Source: Sodiomyces alkalinus F11
Lineage: Eukaryota > Ascomycota > Sordariomycetes > Glomerellales > Plectosphaerellaceae
NCBI RefSeq assembly: GCF_003711515.1
Contig: NW_021167079.1
Coordinates: 1,911,471 to 1,975,470, forward strand
Length of the DNA: 64,000 bases
Direction of reading: 5' to 3'
Every line of letters starts with the position of its first letter. Position 1 is the first letter of the stretch. Of this stretch, positions 1 through 10,721 are shown piece after piece. The notes beneath the pieces were generated by a model, which saw only the letters and a list, made by a program, of their open reading frames with translations, was not told the origin of the DNA and made no database searches. Made by a program: the position numbers and the translations under genes.

Positions 1-755
1 CTGGTCTTGACAGGTCCCTTAATTGGCCTCCGCTTTCGAGGACAATGGTAGGAGAATTGCCAGTGTCACGGTCGTAACTCGAGATCACCAAAATATCTGC
101 TCAATGGCATCATCATAATCTGATTTGCGTCATTTCCGAGCTCATTTGATCTTGACCAACAGGCTGCCCGAGACTCAAGACTCAGACGGCGATAATATTT
201 CGTCTCATCGTTTCCCCTAGTGGCCTACGACTTCGCTTCGCCCTCATATTACTACAGCCTTTCGCAGTGACCAGTACGTAAAGCACAGCGGTTCTTCTTC
301 TTCTTCTATTTGATTTGATTTTAATCCTCTTTACTTCCGATCCCCCCTCAAGCCACATAACACCTCTTAGTTTTCTTTGTAGCACCATACTAGAATTAGT
401 TTATTAGTTTCCCTTCATTTACTTTCTTGGGCAAAAAACTGGCTGCAACTAACAAGTACAATAGCAAAACATGGTATCAAGCATCAACCGTGATCGTTTC
501 GCATCGGTTCTTCCGGACCTTGCATACATCCCCCGATTCCTAACCTGACAGACAGTCCATTTCCTCTCCCGATATTCTTGTCAATATTGAACAGAACAAC
601 TGAATTCAACATTCAACTTGCCAGACCGCATCCGTTGGGTCAAAACGCCAGTGCACCATGTTTCTTTCTTTCTTATTTTCCCTTTCTTTGTTTCTCTGCT
701 CTTAGGGATGCTCAGGGTCACACCGAGAAGCTACCCCTTTCGTTTTCTCTTGTTT
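1..755. other. 3' flank of abaA
   Basis: I see no gene here. The stretch lies beyond the abaA stop codon and probably holds its 3' untranslated region, which would be read right to left. It contains a short CTT/GAA run near 293-308 and T-rich tracts near 660-760. Short open frames on both strands show no recognisable family. Confidence 0.6.
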
Positions 756-3700
756 CTACCACCTAGGGTTGGCATGGCCGTGGCCTCCATCGAGCATGCC
801 AACGGGCATTGCTCCGTGATGTACCAACTTTTGTATTGCCGTCGCCGGGAAGTTTTCCCTGTTCACCATGTCTAGGCTGTTTGACCTCGCTCGTTTTCTC
901 GTTCCGAGCTCCCTCAGGGGACTAATTTGATCCAGCGAGGGCAGCAATCGCTGGTCAACCGACGGCCATCCTGTCCGTGCATCCGTTCCCGTCGCTGCCG
1001 ATACGGCCTGAGCCCAAGACGGCTGAGCCCACACATTCTGGTTGCTGTCTTTGCCGTTCTCAACGGGCCACAGCCCGCCATTGGCTCCCACATTGCGCTG
1101 GTTGTCGTTCTGCCACGGCTGCGGCGCTGTTTTACCCGATTCCACAGTCGAATCCCACCCGCTCCACTGGTCGAGCCCGCTGAACGATGTGGCCGTGGTT
1201 GTAGCGTCCCAGCTCTGCAACCCGTTACCGTCGCCATCGTCAAAACCACCCACGTCCATGCCACCGGAGATACTCATGCCGCCCGCGACGGAGAGGAAGG
1301 GGTCAGTGGTCTCGGCAGAGCTGACGTCGCTTACAAGGGTGCTCTGGTGGTCGATGGACGTGGGACAAGCAGATGATAGGAAGTCCAGCTGTTGACTCTG
1401 CTGTTGGTTGCTTTGCGGGTTCTGAGGCTGCGACTGTGGCTGCTGCTGCTGATGATGACGTGTATGCTGTCGTCCTGACTGGTCGTGGTTCCCATCGAAG
1501 CTCGGCGCGTAGGATGAGTGCAGGGAGGCGGTGGGCGGGGGGGTGGCAACCCCTTGGGAGAAGCTGTCTAGCAAGTTCATCGTCCCGGCGGAGGTTAAAC
1601 TTGGAAGCTGCCCAGGCATGGTGACGGTGTCCCATGCCGCGCTGAGGTTCTCGCTCATGGCCGCCGTGATATGATGCGGGTAACTGGGGGTGGGCGCCAT
1701 CACCATGTCACGATTGGGGACGGAGTTATTGGTGGCCGGGTTGACGCACACGTTGCGTTGATGCTCCGGAGATATAGGATCCAACGCCGTCAGGAACCGC
1801 CATGTCGTCCCAGGCGGATGGTACATGCGTTTGGCTTTGCTGGAACGACGGCTCGACCCGGATCCTGTGTCATCGTCATCCCCATCCAAGGAGACCTTGC
1901 GTCCCTTTGTCGCGCTGACCTTCTCGTAAACAGGACTGCCCTTGTCGTCGAAGGCGTACACCGTGCGGAACTTCCACAGAAGGACGCCTCGCCGCGTCCA
2001 CTTTCTTCGGTTTGGTGCTGCGTCGGGCGGGCATGACCACAACTCCTGGAACATGGCGATCTGTTGGATCAGCTCCGCCGTAGTTCGCTCCGAGTCAAGC
2101 GTCGCTTGCTCCGCGGCCTTGGCGTCATCGCCGCTTGCGCCGCCCGCTCTCGACCGTGCGTCGATGGGCTCTTGGAGGTACCCTGCGCAACTGCTGAGGA
2201 TGCTTGCCCACTCCGCCGCCGGGAACGGCACCCTAACATCTTGACGTGGTCTGGTCCGGCAGTCGCACTCCAGGCCGCCACTCCCGCCTTCTGCGCTGCT
2301 GTTTCTACCGCAACCCGGCCTGTGCATGTACTGCACCCCAACCTCGCTCGTCTGCTCCACGAGCACCGAACCGCCCTCGCCCGCGCGGCAGAGTTCTTCA
2401 GGGCGTTGCAGCAACGTGACGCACTTCCATCGGTGGTTCTGTAAGTGTGGCTGCGCGATGCTCAGCTCGACGAAGCCGTTCAGCTCCGATCCTGTGGGGA
2501 AATTGCTGCGCGGATGGAGCTCCAGTGTTATCGTAAGTTCGAGCATGTCCAGCCAACGGTTCTCTGCTGTGGCGGCCTCGAGGCTCCTGTGGAGCACCGG
2601 GAAACGGACCTCCCAGTCCTGAGAGATCTCTGTCGCCGCCGCCGACTCTTTCTGCGTAAGCTCGCGGTTGTACTCATGCAGCAATACACCCCCCCCCGCA
2701 AGGCCCCGCGCCAGGCCGCTGTCCGTCTCCCGGTGCAAGTTTTTTTCCAGATGGGGATACATATCAGTGTCGAGCGCCTTGCCATTGCGGTCAAAGGCCG
2801 TACCCGTGCCCTCGTCGAGGGTCACGTCCGATGAAGAGACGAAGATCCAGCAAGTCTTGGCTCGCATGACGACCTGGGAATCCATGGCGAGAATCTGCGC
2901 AAAGTACTCATAATTCGGCCGCACGTCCGGCAGCCTACCCTCCGAGAGAGCGATGAGTACGGGATTGTCTTTAAAGGAAGCCATCTCGGCATTGTTCTCC
3001 TTGAGACGAGCCTCGCTCTTCTCGGCATCTTTGACAAAAAAGAAATGGTCTGCCATCAAAGGGGTTCGTTGAGCTATTGCCACGCTAAGATGTCTCCCCA
3101 AGAGGTCGACCGAGTGTACGGAGAAGGGACTTACAGCAACGGTGCTTCTCAAACATCTTCTTGACCACCTGAATGTGGCTGGACACCTGCTTCCGCTTGC
3201 GCTCTTCCGCCTTCTGTCCAGGCTGCAGGCTGCAACAATACGCGATCCACAGATATTCGCTGATGAGCATGTTGCGTCCGAATTGCTTCCCCTGCATGCT
3301 GTACTTTTTCCTTCCCATGTGCGGAATGATCAACAACGCTTTTGAGGCAAAGATTGGTCAGCTCGTTGGTTTTCTATCCAGGGGACTCGATGGCCGTTGA
3401 CTTACAGTCCAAGAAAGCGTCCTCTAATACCCTCGGCCAGATCTGCTTCTCGTTCGGGTCCTTCTGGTCCTGCTTATCTCGATAGGGCCGAAACTCAGGA
3501 GCGAAGTAAATGGGGTTGATATCGTGTCTGGGTCGACGTGCAAGACGGAGCTGATCTGCCCTTGACCTGAAGCCGCTCATTCGGCCGCTGCCACTACCGC
3601 CGCAGTATTGGGGTCCGGCTTGTGAAGGCACCACCGGCGTGGGGATTGAGGGCGGCAAGGAGGGGGAGTAGATGCCGAGAGACGGGGCCTGGCGGCATGA

Positions 3701-3922
3701 TGATGAGAGCACTAGGCCCGTCACGGCTCCTCCTGTTGCAGTGGACGACATGCCCAGGGCACCTACACTGAGATGTTGTGCGTTACCCGTGGACTCACGA
3801 AGTGGTGGACGGGAGTGGGATGAGGATGGTCCCCCACCCTGGTGGTGGTCATACCCATAGGTGGAGGAAGGATGCTGCGATGGAAGCACGGGGCGATGGT
3901 GCTCCATACTTCCAATGAACAT
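756..3922 (-). CDS. abaA: AbaA-type TEA/ATTS transcription factor (conidiation regulator)
   Basis: TEA/ATTS-domain DNA-binding protein. AbaA is the middle regulator of the BrlA-AbaA-WetA conidiation cascade and acts in the nucleus of phialides and developing conidia. Exons on the minus strand: 3922-3406, 3338-3135 and 3073-756 (GTAAGT donors at both introns), giving 1012 residues. Exon 1 ends in IWPRVLEDAFLD, the start of the TEA domain. Exon 2 carries GRKKYSMQGKQFGRNMLISE and then QVSSHIQVVKKMFEKHR, the recognition-helix region. The domain therefore spans about residues 155-240 and is cut by an intron. Exon 3 begins SQRTPLMADHFFFVKDAEK and ends in a long low-complexity tail rich in Gln, Ser, Pro and Gly, with a Q-rich stretch near 1380-1480. 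The first ATG (3922) was used; a second in-frame ATG five codons on (MEHHRPVLPSQ) may be the real start. Identity is secure from the TEA domain; the one-to-one role in conidiation is inferred from the family. Confidence 0.9.
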
Positions 3923-6152
3923 TGCCCGACTCTCACTTCTCCGTCCGACTCTTTCTCTGCCCTCCTCTCTCTGTCCAGGTCACGGAGACGGAGAACACCC
4001 AACAAGTAATGCTGCCAAGATCTGAAGGGGGTGCGGACGAGCCTCAAAGCAAGGCACTGTGAACAATGCAAACGGATTCCGAGTCCAGGTACGGAGAATG
4101 AAGATGAGAATGTGAAGAAGAATGCCTTTGAAAGGAAGAAAGGACAGAGGAATTCTACCTTTAAGAGGAGGACACACCCGCGTGAGCCTGCGAGGACACG
4201 GAGGCGCGAGTGAGGTACGCGATGGAGACGAAGGGAAGAAGAGTAAGGGAGACGCGAACCAGGAAGATATTGAGGAGAGCAGTGGAGGAACGATACATCA
4301 GGTTCTGCAACGAGACAACTGCATATCTCAGCTATATTGTTGAGGTTGAGGAACGAGGAGGGCGCCTGACTGGCATGAAAGGGAAGTGAAAATGCACGAA
4401 ATATAAGTTCCTGACGTTCGGGAGACGGGGACAAGGGGGGGTGGGGGGGATGAAAGAGATCGGGATCCCAATTCGCGGGGGATAGGGGATGATCAGCATC
4501 TGTCAGAAGAGCTCACAGCACGGATCCATGTCGCACGTCGACAAGTGCCGAGTTACCCGACGTGCTCAATCGACAGTTCGGACGTCATCCTTACCAAGGC
4601 AGATGCCTCTGGTACAGGGTAGGAGGAGGTAGAAGATAGGGCATCATAGCGTCCCCCCAAACAAGGTCATAACGCGTCCCTCCCGAAGGAGGATAGAGGC
4701 GCCATGGGCTTTCCAGGAACAAGTATATTGATACCTGACTTCCTACCGAATTGGAAAGTCGGCCTACTGGCAGGACCTCGGGTTAGCGATCCGCTCCGTC
4801 GGCGCCGCTGAAAGAGGAAGCGGAAGGGAAAGAAGGAGATGGGAGGGGTGGATGGCAGGGGTGTCCGTGCAAGGGAGAGGGTGCGAGAGAACCATCGAAA
4901 GAAAGGTCATTCATCTGCTTCACGCCCTATCTCCCAAATCACTTGCTGCTGGGAAAGGGCTACGGTACCAAAGGTTCCCCGTGGGCGTAAGACCTCACTT
5001 GCTAGGGTGGCTGAAGAACCTGGTTCGGCAGTTCCGTAAGCGACGTCAAAACGGGCCTCTTCCTTCTGGGGGAGTCAGATATCCCAGAGGGACAGCGGGT
5101 CAGGGGCGGGAGGGCAACGGAAAGACTACATGTTCCGTGTGGGAGTGCAACAGTGTGCGCATGAATTCAAACACTTCCATAAATGGCCGAAGGACTGACT
5201 GTCTCTTCTTCACTTGGAGCAGAGGCTTGAAGCTTCCCAGTGCAGACGAAGATGCAAGTTGAGACATCTAACTCCACCTAGCAGAGAGCAGCAGGCCACC
5301 AAATTGTTCCACCCTAAAAAATGCATGTCATCCCACCTCAAGGTACAATTTTATATGACGAATCGAAAAACAGGGCTGATCTGAGGTCCTGGAAGTCGGA
5401 TGGACCCTTCTTAGCAGGAGGGGCCGCCCCCAAGGGGGGCAGAGAGGGTTAGCCGGGTAAACTGTGAACTTGGGGGATGTTATGCAAGGGAGAGAATTCA
5501 AGTTCATGGGGACGTGCGACTCAAGGACTCGATCCACACCCCATGAACCACCCTTAGGAGCAGTTATCCGTTTTCCCCCCTTCTCTACTTGCTGTCTTTG
5601 GGAGAGCTGGTGTGTCGAGTCGCATGGTATGTAACTAAGATGAGAACGAAAGACGAAGAATTGCTCTTCCGAGATGGGAAAGGGGAAAGACGTGATACTA
5701 ACCAAAAGAAGGCAGTGTCTACTAATTATGAATGAATCAATGGATGAAAGGATGAATAAAGTAGACAGAAAAAGAGGGAAAGGAAAAAAAGACTGAGCTA
5801 TTCATGCATAATGGAAGTCCCCTCATAAAGAAATAGAGGGTTGTTGGGAGCAAGATAACCAGGAGGGAAAATGCCATCCTTAACAAGGGATAGCCACAAA
5901 GGCCAGGAACTTGACTTATCTGGGCAATAGAGAAAGAGAAAGGAATTAGATCATTCTCTTCCCTCGATAAAACAATTAATTGAAGTGATGGTGATTTGAC
6001 ATGCCAGGAGAGAGAATGTTCCCTTTCATCATCTCTTCGATTGTGCCTTAAGCCATGTAAATGTGGTATCATCCATTTTTTTCACTTACACGCGCCCTTT
6101 AACCAACGCCGCCTATCCAGAACATTGATCCAATTGCCTTGCCTTTCCGTTG
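3923..6152. promoter_or_regulatory. abaA upstream region / mrd1 3' flank
   Basis: A 2.2 kb stretch without a supportable gene, between abaA (reading left) and the 3' end of mrd1. The abaA-proximal kilobase probably holds its promoter and a long 5' leader. It contains three phased AGAATG words (listed separately) and several matches to the degenerate BrlA consensus MRAGGGR, for example at 4432-4438, 4870-4876 and 5086-5092. That consensus is weak and will match by chance. A G-run lies at about 4435-4449. The part nearest 6152 is AG-rich and looks like a 3' untranslated region. Confidence 0.55.
4095..4124 (-). promoter_or_regulatory. Triple AbaA response element (CATTCT x3, 12-bp spacing)
   Basis: AGAATG occurs at 4095-4100, 4107-4112 and 4119-4124. 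Read on the minus strand, the direction of abaA, each is CATTCT, matching the AbaA consensus CATTCY. The start-to-start spacing is exactly 12 bp twice. The array sits about 170-200 bp upstream of the abaA start codon. AbaA is known to bind sites of this type, including its own promoter in Aspergillus, so autoregulation is the natural reading. No binding is shown by sequence alone. Confidence 0.6.
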
Positions 6153-6579
6153 TCAAACATCGAATTCGTCTCCCTGGTCCCCAATATTGACCTTCTTCCT
6201 GGTCCTTCCCGTGAGCTGAGCAAAGGCGACCTTGTTGACCTGGCCGCCGACCTTCTTCTGCATCTTCTCGATCTCTTCCTCGGCATCGACGGCTTCGGCC
6301 TCGGCAAACTCGAGCACCAGCCGACGTCCCAAAAGATGTGTGTTCTCGAGGGCTGCGCGCGCATTCTCCGCCTCGCGTGGCGTGACAAATTCTGCAAAGG
6401 CGAAACCCCTCGAGGTCTGGCCAAATTTCTTTGGAACGCGAACCGCCCTAAGCTGGCCATACGTGCCAAACAACGACCGAATGTCCTACGAGTAATTAGT
6501 TAGATTAGTCTCCCGTTTCCGTCGCTGGGTAATACTCTAATACTTGGCCTCCTGTTTGGAAGGAGTGAAGAGTACCACC

Positions 6580-6616
<37 letters not shown>

Positions 6617-9367
6617 AGCGAGGAAAGAGCAAAGCAAATGGGGCGAAGGGGGAAGCTCTGATAAGACAAAGATTCACGTACCTTCTTGGTGGCCTCAAAA
6701 GGCNNNNNNNNNNNNNNNNNNNNNNNNNNNNNNNNNNNNNNNNNNNNNNNNNNNNNNNNNNNNNNNNNNNNNNNNNNNNNGCGACCACAAGGAAAAAAAA
6801 AAAAAAAAAAAAAAAGAGAGCGAGGAAAGAGCAAAGCAAATGGGGCGAAGGGGGATGCTCTGATAAGACACAGATTCACGTACCTTCTTGGTGGCCTCAA
6901 AAGGCAAGTTCTTGATGATGATCTTGGTCCGTTGGCCAGCCTTCTTTTTGGTGGCATCCTCTCGTCGCCTCTCCTCGGCCGCATCACGTCCCCTATGCGA
7001 TGCCTTCACTGCTAGGGCGTGGCCATCGAGGACAAAGCCGTTCATGGCTTTGACGGCAGCCTGGGCTTGTTCCTTTGTCCGGAACTCGACAAAGCCGAAA
7101 CCCATGCTGAGCACCTGGCCCGGCCTCTTTGGATCCGTCTTTGTCTTGACCTGAGCCGACACGAACCCTTCTAGCCCCCCAAACTTCTCCACAAGACCGC
7201 CGCTCCGGGTGGAGAAATTGAGATTGCCTACGAAGACGGAGTGACTCTCGGCTTCCTCCTCTTCGTCATCGCCGCCACGCTCCAGGAGCTCCGTGACACT
7301 CAACTTCTGAATCCCCGAGGGCTGCTGCTGCTTGTCCTCTGGCTGGTTCACCTGAGGAACATGGTCATTCTTGAACAAGTCAATCGGGCCTTTTTCCAAG
7401 AAGAGAACAGAGTCCTTGATCCGCCTGTAGGCCAACTTTTTGAACGCCGCCCTGCCCTGCGCGGGTTGTGCGTATTGCACGATGGCGATGGTCCCACTCG
7501 GGGGCATGAGCACCTGCAGCACAGTGCCGTGCTCCTCAAACATGTTCCTGAGCTCCTCTATGGTAGTGCCGTGGGGAAAGTTCTTGACAAGAATGCATGT
7601 GTCACCCCGCTTGTGCGACTTGAAGGCGTTCAGATCAACCCCGTTCGCCACAAAGAACCGCTTGGTCTCGTTAATAATGGTGGACTCGGCTACAGCCTGT
7701 TTCACTGCCGCCGAGGCGTCCGTAGGGTCCAAGAGCTCTGACTTGGACACGCCTAGCCGGCTAGCCACGGACGCGTTGACGGCATCTTGGCTCATGTAGA
7801 GCGAATTCCAGTTGAAGGTCGAGGCGGCCTCGGCCTTCTTTCGGATCAGGTTCTGTTTCTTAAGGGGCAGCTTAGAGAGTTCAAACTCGTCTGCCCCGAT
7901 GTCTCTCTTTCCAGCTGCTGGTAGAATGTGGAGCAATCGCCCTTGGAAGGTCTGACCGTCCAACGACTGGAATGCTGCGACAGCAGAATCGGCACTGGTA
8001 AAAAGGATCAACGCGAACCCTTTGCTGGACCCAGATTTTGTCACCGGAATATGCACCTGACGCTTGATTAGCCTGCCGAGTACACATCATAAGGTCTCAG
8101 AAGAAGTGCTGTGAAGAGATTGATCGAAAATCAGAGTTGTCAAAGCATCTACTAAAATACTGATCCAAGGTTCGCATCATACCCCAAAGGGGTGCAGCTG
8201 TCCCTATCTGGATTCATCACACGATCGAATATATGTTGAATGGCAATCGTCACGGGGGAAAGGAAGACATCTCCTTACCTCTTGTACCTCCCCGAACTGC
8301 TCGAAGTGTTCGCGCAGATCGGGCTCTGCCGCCGTATAGGGCAGGTTCCTGGCAAAGAGCCGGGCTGTTTTCCGGATCGTCGCGATCGAAGCATCTTCTC
8401 CATCCTTCTCTACATCGCCCGGGACATCGGCAATGGACGCTTCGGGTTCTTGCGTCTGGAGTTCGCTCTGGGGGTCCACCTGATCACCCTTCACCTCAGG
8501 CTCAACCACTTGGTCATCGGTATTCTTCGGGAGAGGTGGTGGCATTTCGTCCTCATCCACGAGATCCAGTAGCCTGTTCGTCCGAGATCGAAGCCAGTCA
8601 TCATCTGTGGCGGCAACATTGGCTTCGGGCGCGGGGTCGGGTTGCACCTCGGTCTCAGGTTCAGTTCCCGCCCCGTTTGCTTCAGGTTCCTTATCAACCG
8701 CCATCGAATCATCTTCTCTTGAGAGTTTTTCAGGTTGATCATGGGGCGCCTGTCTCATCTGTTTCTTCTCCGGGCGCGTTGGAATGAGCTCGTACTCATC
8801 GTCGCTCTCGCCCTCCTCCAGTAGTTTCTTTTTTTCTGCGACCGCTGCAGGAGTCAACGTCTCCGCTATCTCATCTGCAAGTCCCTTTCCGTGCTGGAAA
8901 ACTTGAAGATATTCCTGCAGCTTGGGGTCTGACTCGTCCACTTCGTCTCGCTTGCGCTTCTTCGATTCAGCCGTAGCAGCATCTTGAGGCGGCTGAGTGG
9001 ACGGCTTCCGCTCGTTTGAGTATGTCTTGGACGGCTGTTGAGGATGGCTGATGGTTTTCTGAAGAGCAGGGTCGCCAATCTATGATCATCATCAGAAAGA
9101 GACAACCATCGAGAAGGGCGTGGTAGGGACACCTACCGGTTTTGCCAGCACCACGGACAATCGCGACATGCGAATGAACGATCGGTGGAAGTACTTGACA
9201 GCCTTTTTTGCATCTTCCGGCGTCTTGAATCCAACATAGCCAATGCGTCGCTGTTGGATCGCTTTGACATCTGTTACTTCTCGGTTACCAGCTGAGAAAT
9301 GTTTTCGGAGCTCAGCGTCCGTGATGGTAGGCGGCAGCCCTCTGATGAAGATTCGGGACGTTTCCAT
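6153..9367 (-). CDS. mrd1: Mrd1, multiple RNA-binding-domain pre-rRNA processing protein (RBM19-like)
   Basis: Five-RRM nucleolar protein that binds pre-rRNA and U3-containing processomes and is needed for 18S rRNA release. Exons: 9367-9137, 9079-8279, 8056-6884 and 6485-6153, giving 845 residues, close to other fungal Mrd1 proteins. RRM1 is at about residues 5-75 (RIFIRGLPPTITDAELRKHF), RRM2 about 315-392 (LFARNLPYTAAEPDLREHF, split by intron 2), RRM3 about 495-570 (ILVKNFPHGTTIEELRNMF), RRM4 about 616-698 (SVFVGNLNFSTRSG), RRM5 about 722-805 (IIIKNLPFEATKK, then intron 3, then DIRSLFGTYGQLRAVRVPKK). An acidic linker joins RRM1 and RRM2. Intron 3 contains a long poly-T (33 A on the plus strand at 6581-6613) and the 77-N gap. 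About 90 bp, including the end of exon 3, is repeated on both sides of that gap, probably an assembly artefact. Without that duplication the gene reads as intact. Confidence 0.92.
6704..6780. other. Assembly gap (77 N) inside mrd1 intron 3
   Basis: Run of 77 undetermined bases. The flanks 6614-6703 and 6816-6904 are near-identical (two mismatches seen), each preceded by a poly-A run (33 and 23 A). This suggests two contig ends that overlap and were not merged. Confidence 0.95.
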
Positions 9368-10012
9368 GATGACAGCTTGGGACCAGCAGACTCGATACGA
9401 ATCTGAGGAGGGTCTCGGAAAAGTCGTGGCTATGAGTACATGATCATTGTGTTGGGAAGAGAGAAGGTAAAGTCACATATATGTGACAAAGGACGAAGTA
9501 GGTATCATCGGAGACCTTTTAGGGGTGCAACTTTTTTTTTCCTCTTTTCTTTTTGGATCTAGCTTCTTATCTACACGTGACTTATCGGAAATGGTTTGAA
9601 ACAAAGGCAGAATTCTGGTTGGACTCGGGAGCTCCAAGTTTCAAGTCCCTGTACTCCCTCCATGGTCTGTGCGTCTATCTTCGTCTCGACTGGTATCGAC
9701 CCTGAGAGCGTAGCAAACAACATACCGACTCTCCATACTCTCGCCTCCAGCGACCTCTGTCCACCAAGCTTAGGGTCCGGGCAAGCCAAAGGATTCATCC
9801 CCTCACAATACAGGCGAGCATTCGATACTATACTGTACGGTTAGACCCGTCTTCGCCATAGCTACAACCCGCCACCAGGGCCCCGCGCTCTTCAGCTAGA
9901 GGAGGGGCATCCCAGATCCTCTGCAGCAGGATAACTGACGCGACTTTTGTGGGTCTAGGTCCTCTGCGTGGTACAGCTTTACGGAACCTCGAAACAGCAT
10001 TATCCGATAACT
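9368..10012. promoter_or_regulatory. Divergent promoter between mrd1 and the LC8 gene
   Basis: A 645-bp interval between two start codons pointing away from each other, so it must hold both promoters and 5' leaders. A T-rich tract lies at about 9531-9552. No TATA box or known binding site is convincing. Confidence 0.6.
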
Positions 10013-10721
10013 ATGGCCGAAAAAGGAGGCATCGACGCCCCTCGGGATGTCAAGCTCGAAGGTAAGCTACAATTAGCAACCTTTATCTTTTGTGGATGAC
10101 ACAAGCTGACAGGGTGGATGCGCACAGTTCAGATCAAGTCGGCGGACATGGTACAGCTCACGAATTACACGAACAGCAGGAAGCATGCTAACCGTTCCGT
10201 AGACGGATGATATGCAGCAGGAGGTCATCGAAGTTGGTATGTCGGGCACATAGTCTCCGGAACATATCACAGTAATGGAACGGACGTTTAACAAGGGTTT
10301 GAACAGCTCAGGAGGCAATGGCCAAGTTCACCATTGAAAAGGTATTTTCTAGTGCTACACCCGACCCCCGATGCTTGTTCGATACGGTTCCACTGACAGT
10401 TTGGCCAGGACATTGCTCAGCACATCAAGAAAACCGTAAGTAAACCCCGGTCTCGCTGAGATCAAGCAATGACTGGGCTTCGGGGGCTGACTTTCCCGAT
10501 CCAGTTTGACGATCGCAAGGGACCGACATGGCACTGCATTGTTGGACGCAACTTTGGAAGCTTTGTCACGCACGGTAAGGTCTACCTTAACGCCGTCCCT
10601 GGTGTTATGATGCGGCCCTATGTGTATGGTGAGCTAACAACTCGCTGATCGAACAGAGACGAAGCATTTCATATACTTCTATCTCGGCCATTGCGCCATC
10701 CTCCTTTTCAAGACGCAATAA
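10013..10721 (+). CDS. nudG: Dynein light chain LC8 (DYNLL/nudG type)
   Basis: LC8 light chain, a small dimeric hub protein that joins dynein intermediate chain and many other partners; NudG in Aspergillus works in nuclear migration. Exons: 10013-10061, 10128-10150, 10203-10236, 10307-10341, 10409-10435, 10505-10574 and 10657-10721. They total 303 nt, or 100 residues, with each junction in phase. The spliced protein runs [100 protein letters not shown]. The motifs [18 protein letters not shown] and FYLG are diagnostic of LC8. Five of seven exons are shorter than 50 nt, so a simple ORF search misses the gene. Donor two is GTACAG, slightly weak. Family assignment is secure. Confidence 0.92.

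Noticed and set aside
756..2834. Many plus-strand frames of 60-149 codons opposite abaA
   Set aside because: They are antisense shadows of the GC-rich third exon, with no family resemblance.
3763..4434. 223-codon minus frame overlapping the start of abaA
   Set aside because: It reads through the abaA leader in another frame, with no domain; could be an upstream ORF, but there is no support.
6505..6987. Open frames crossing the 77-N gap in mrd1
   Set aside because: They are translations of Ns, poly-A and intron; the true exon ends at 6884.
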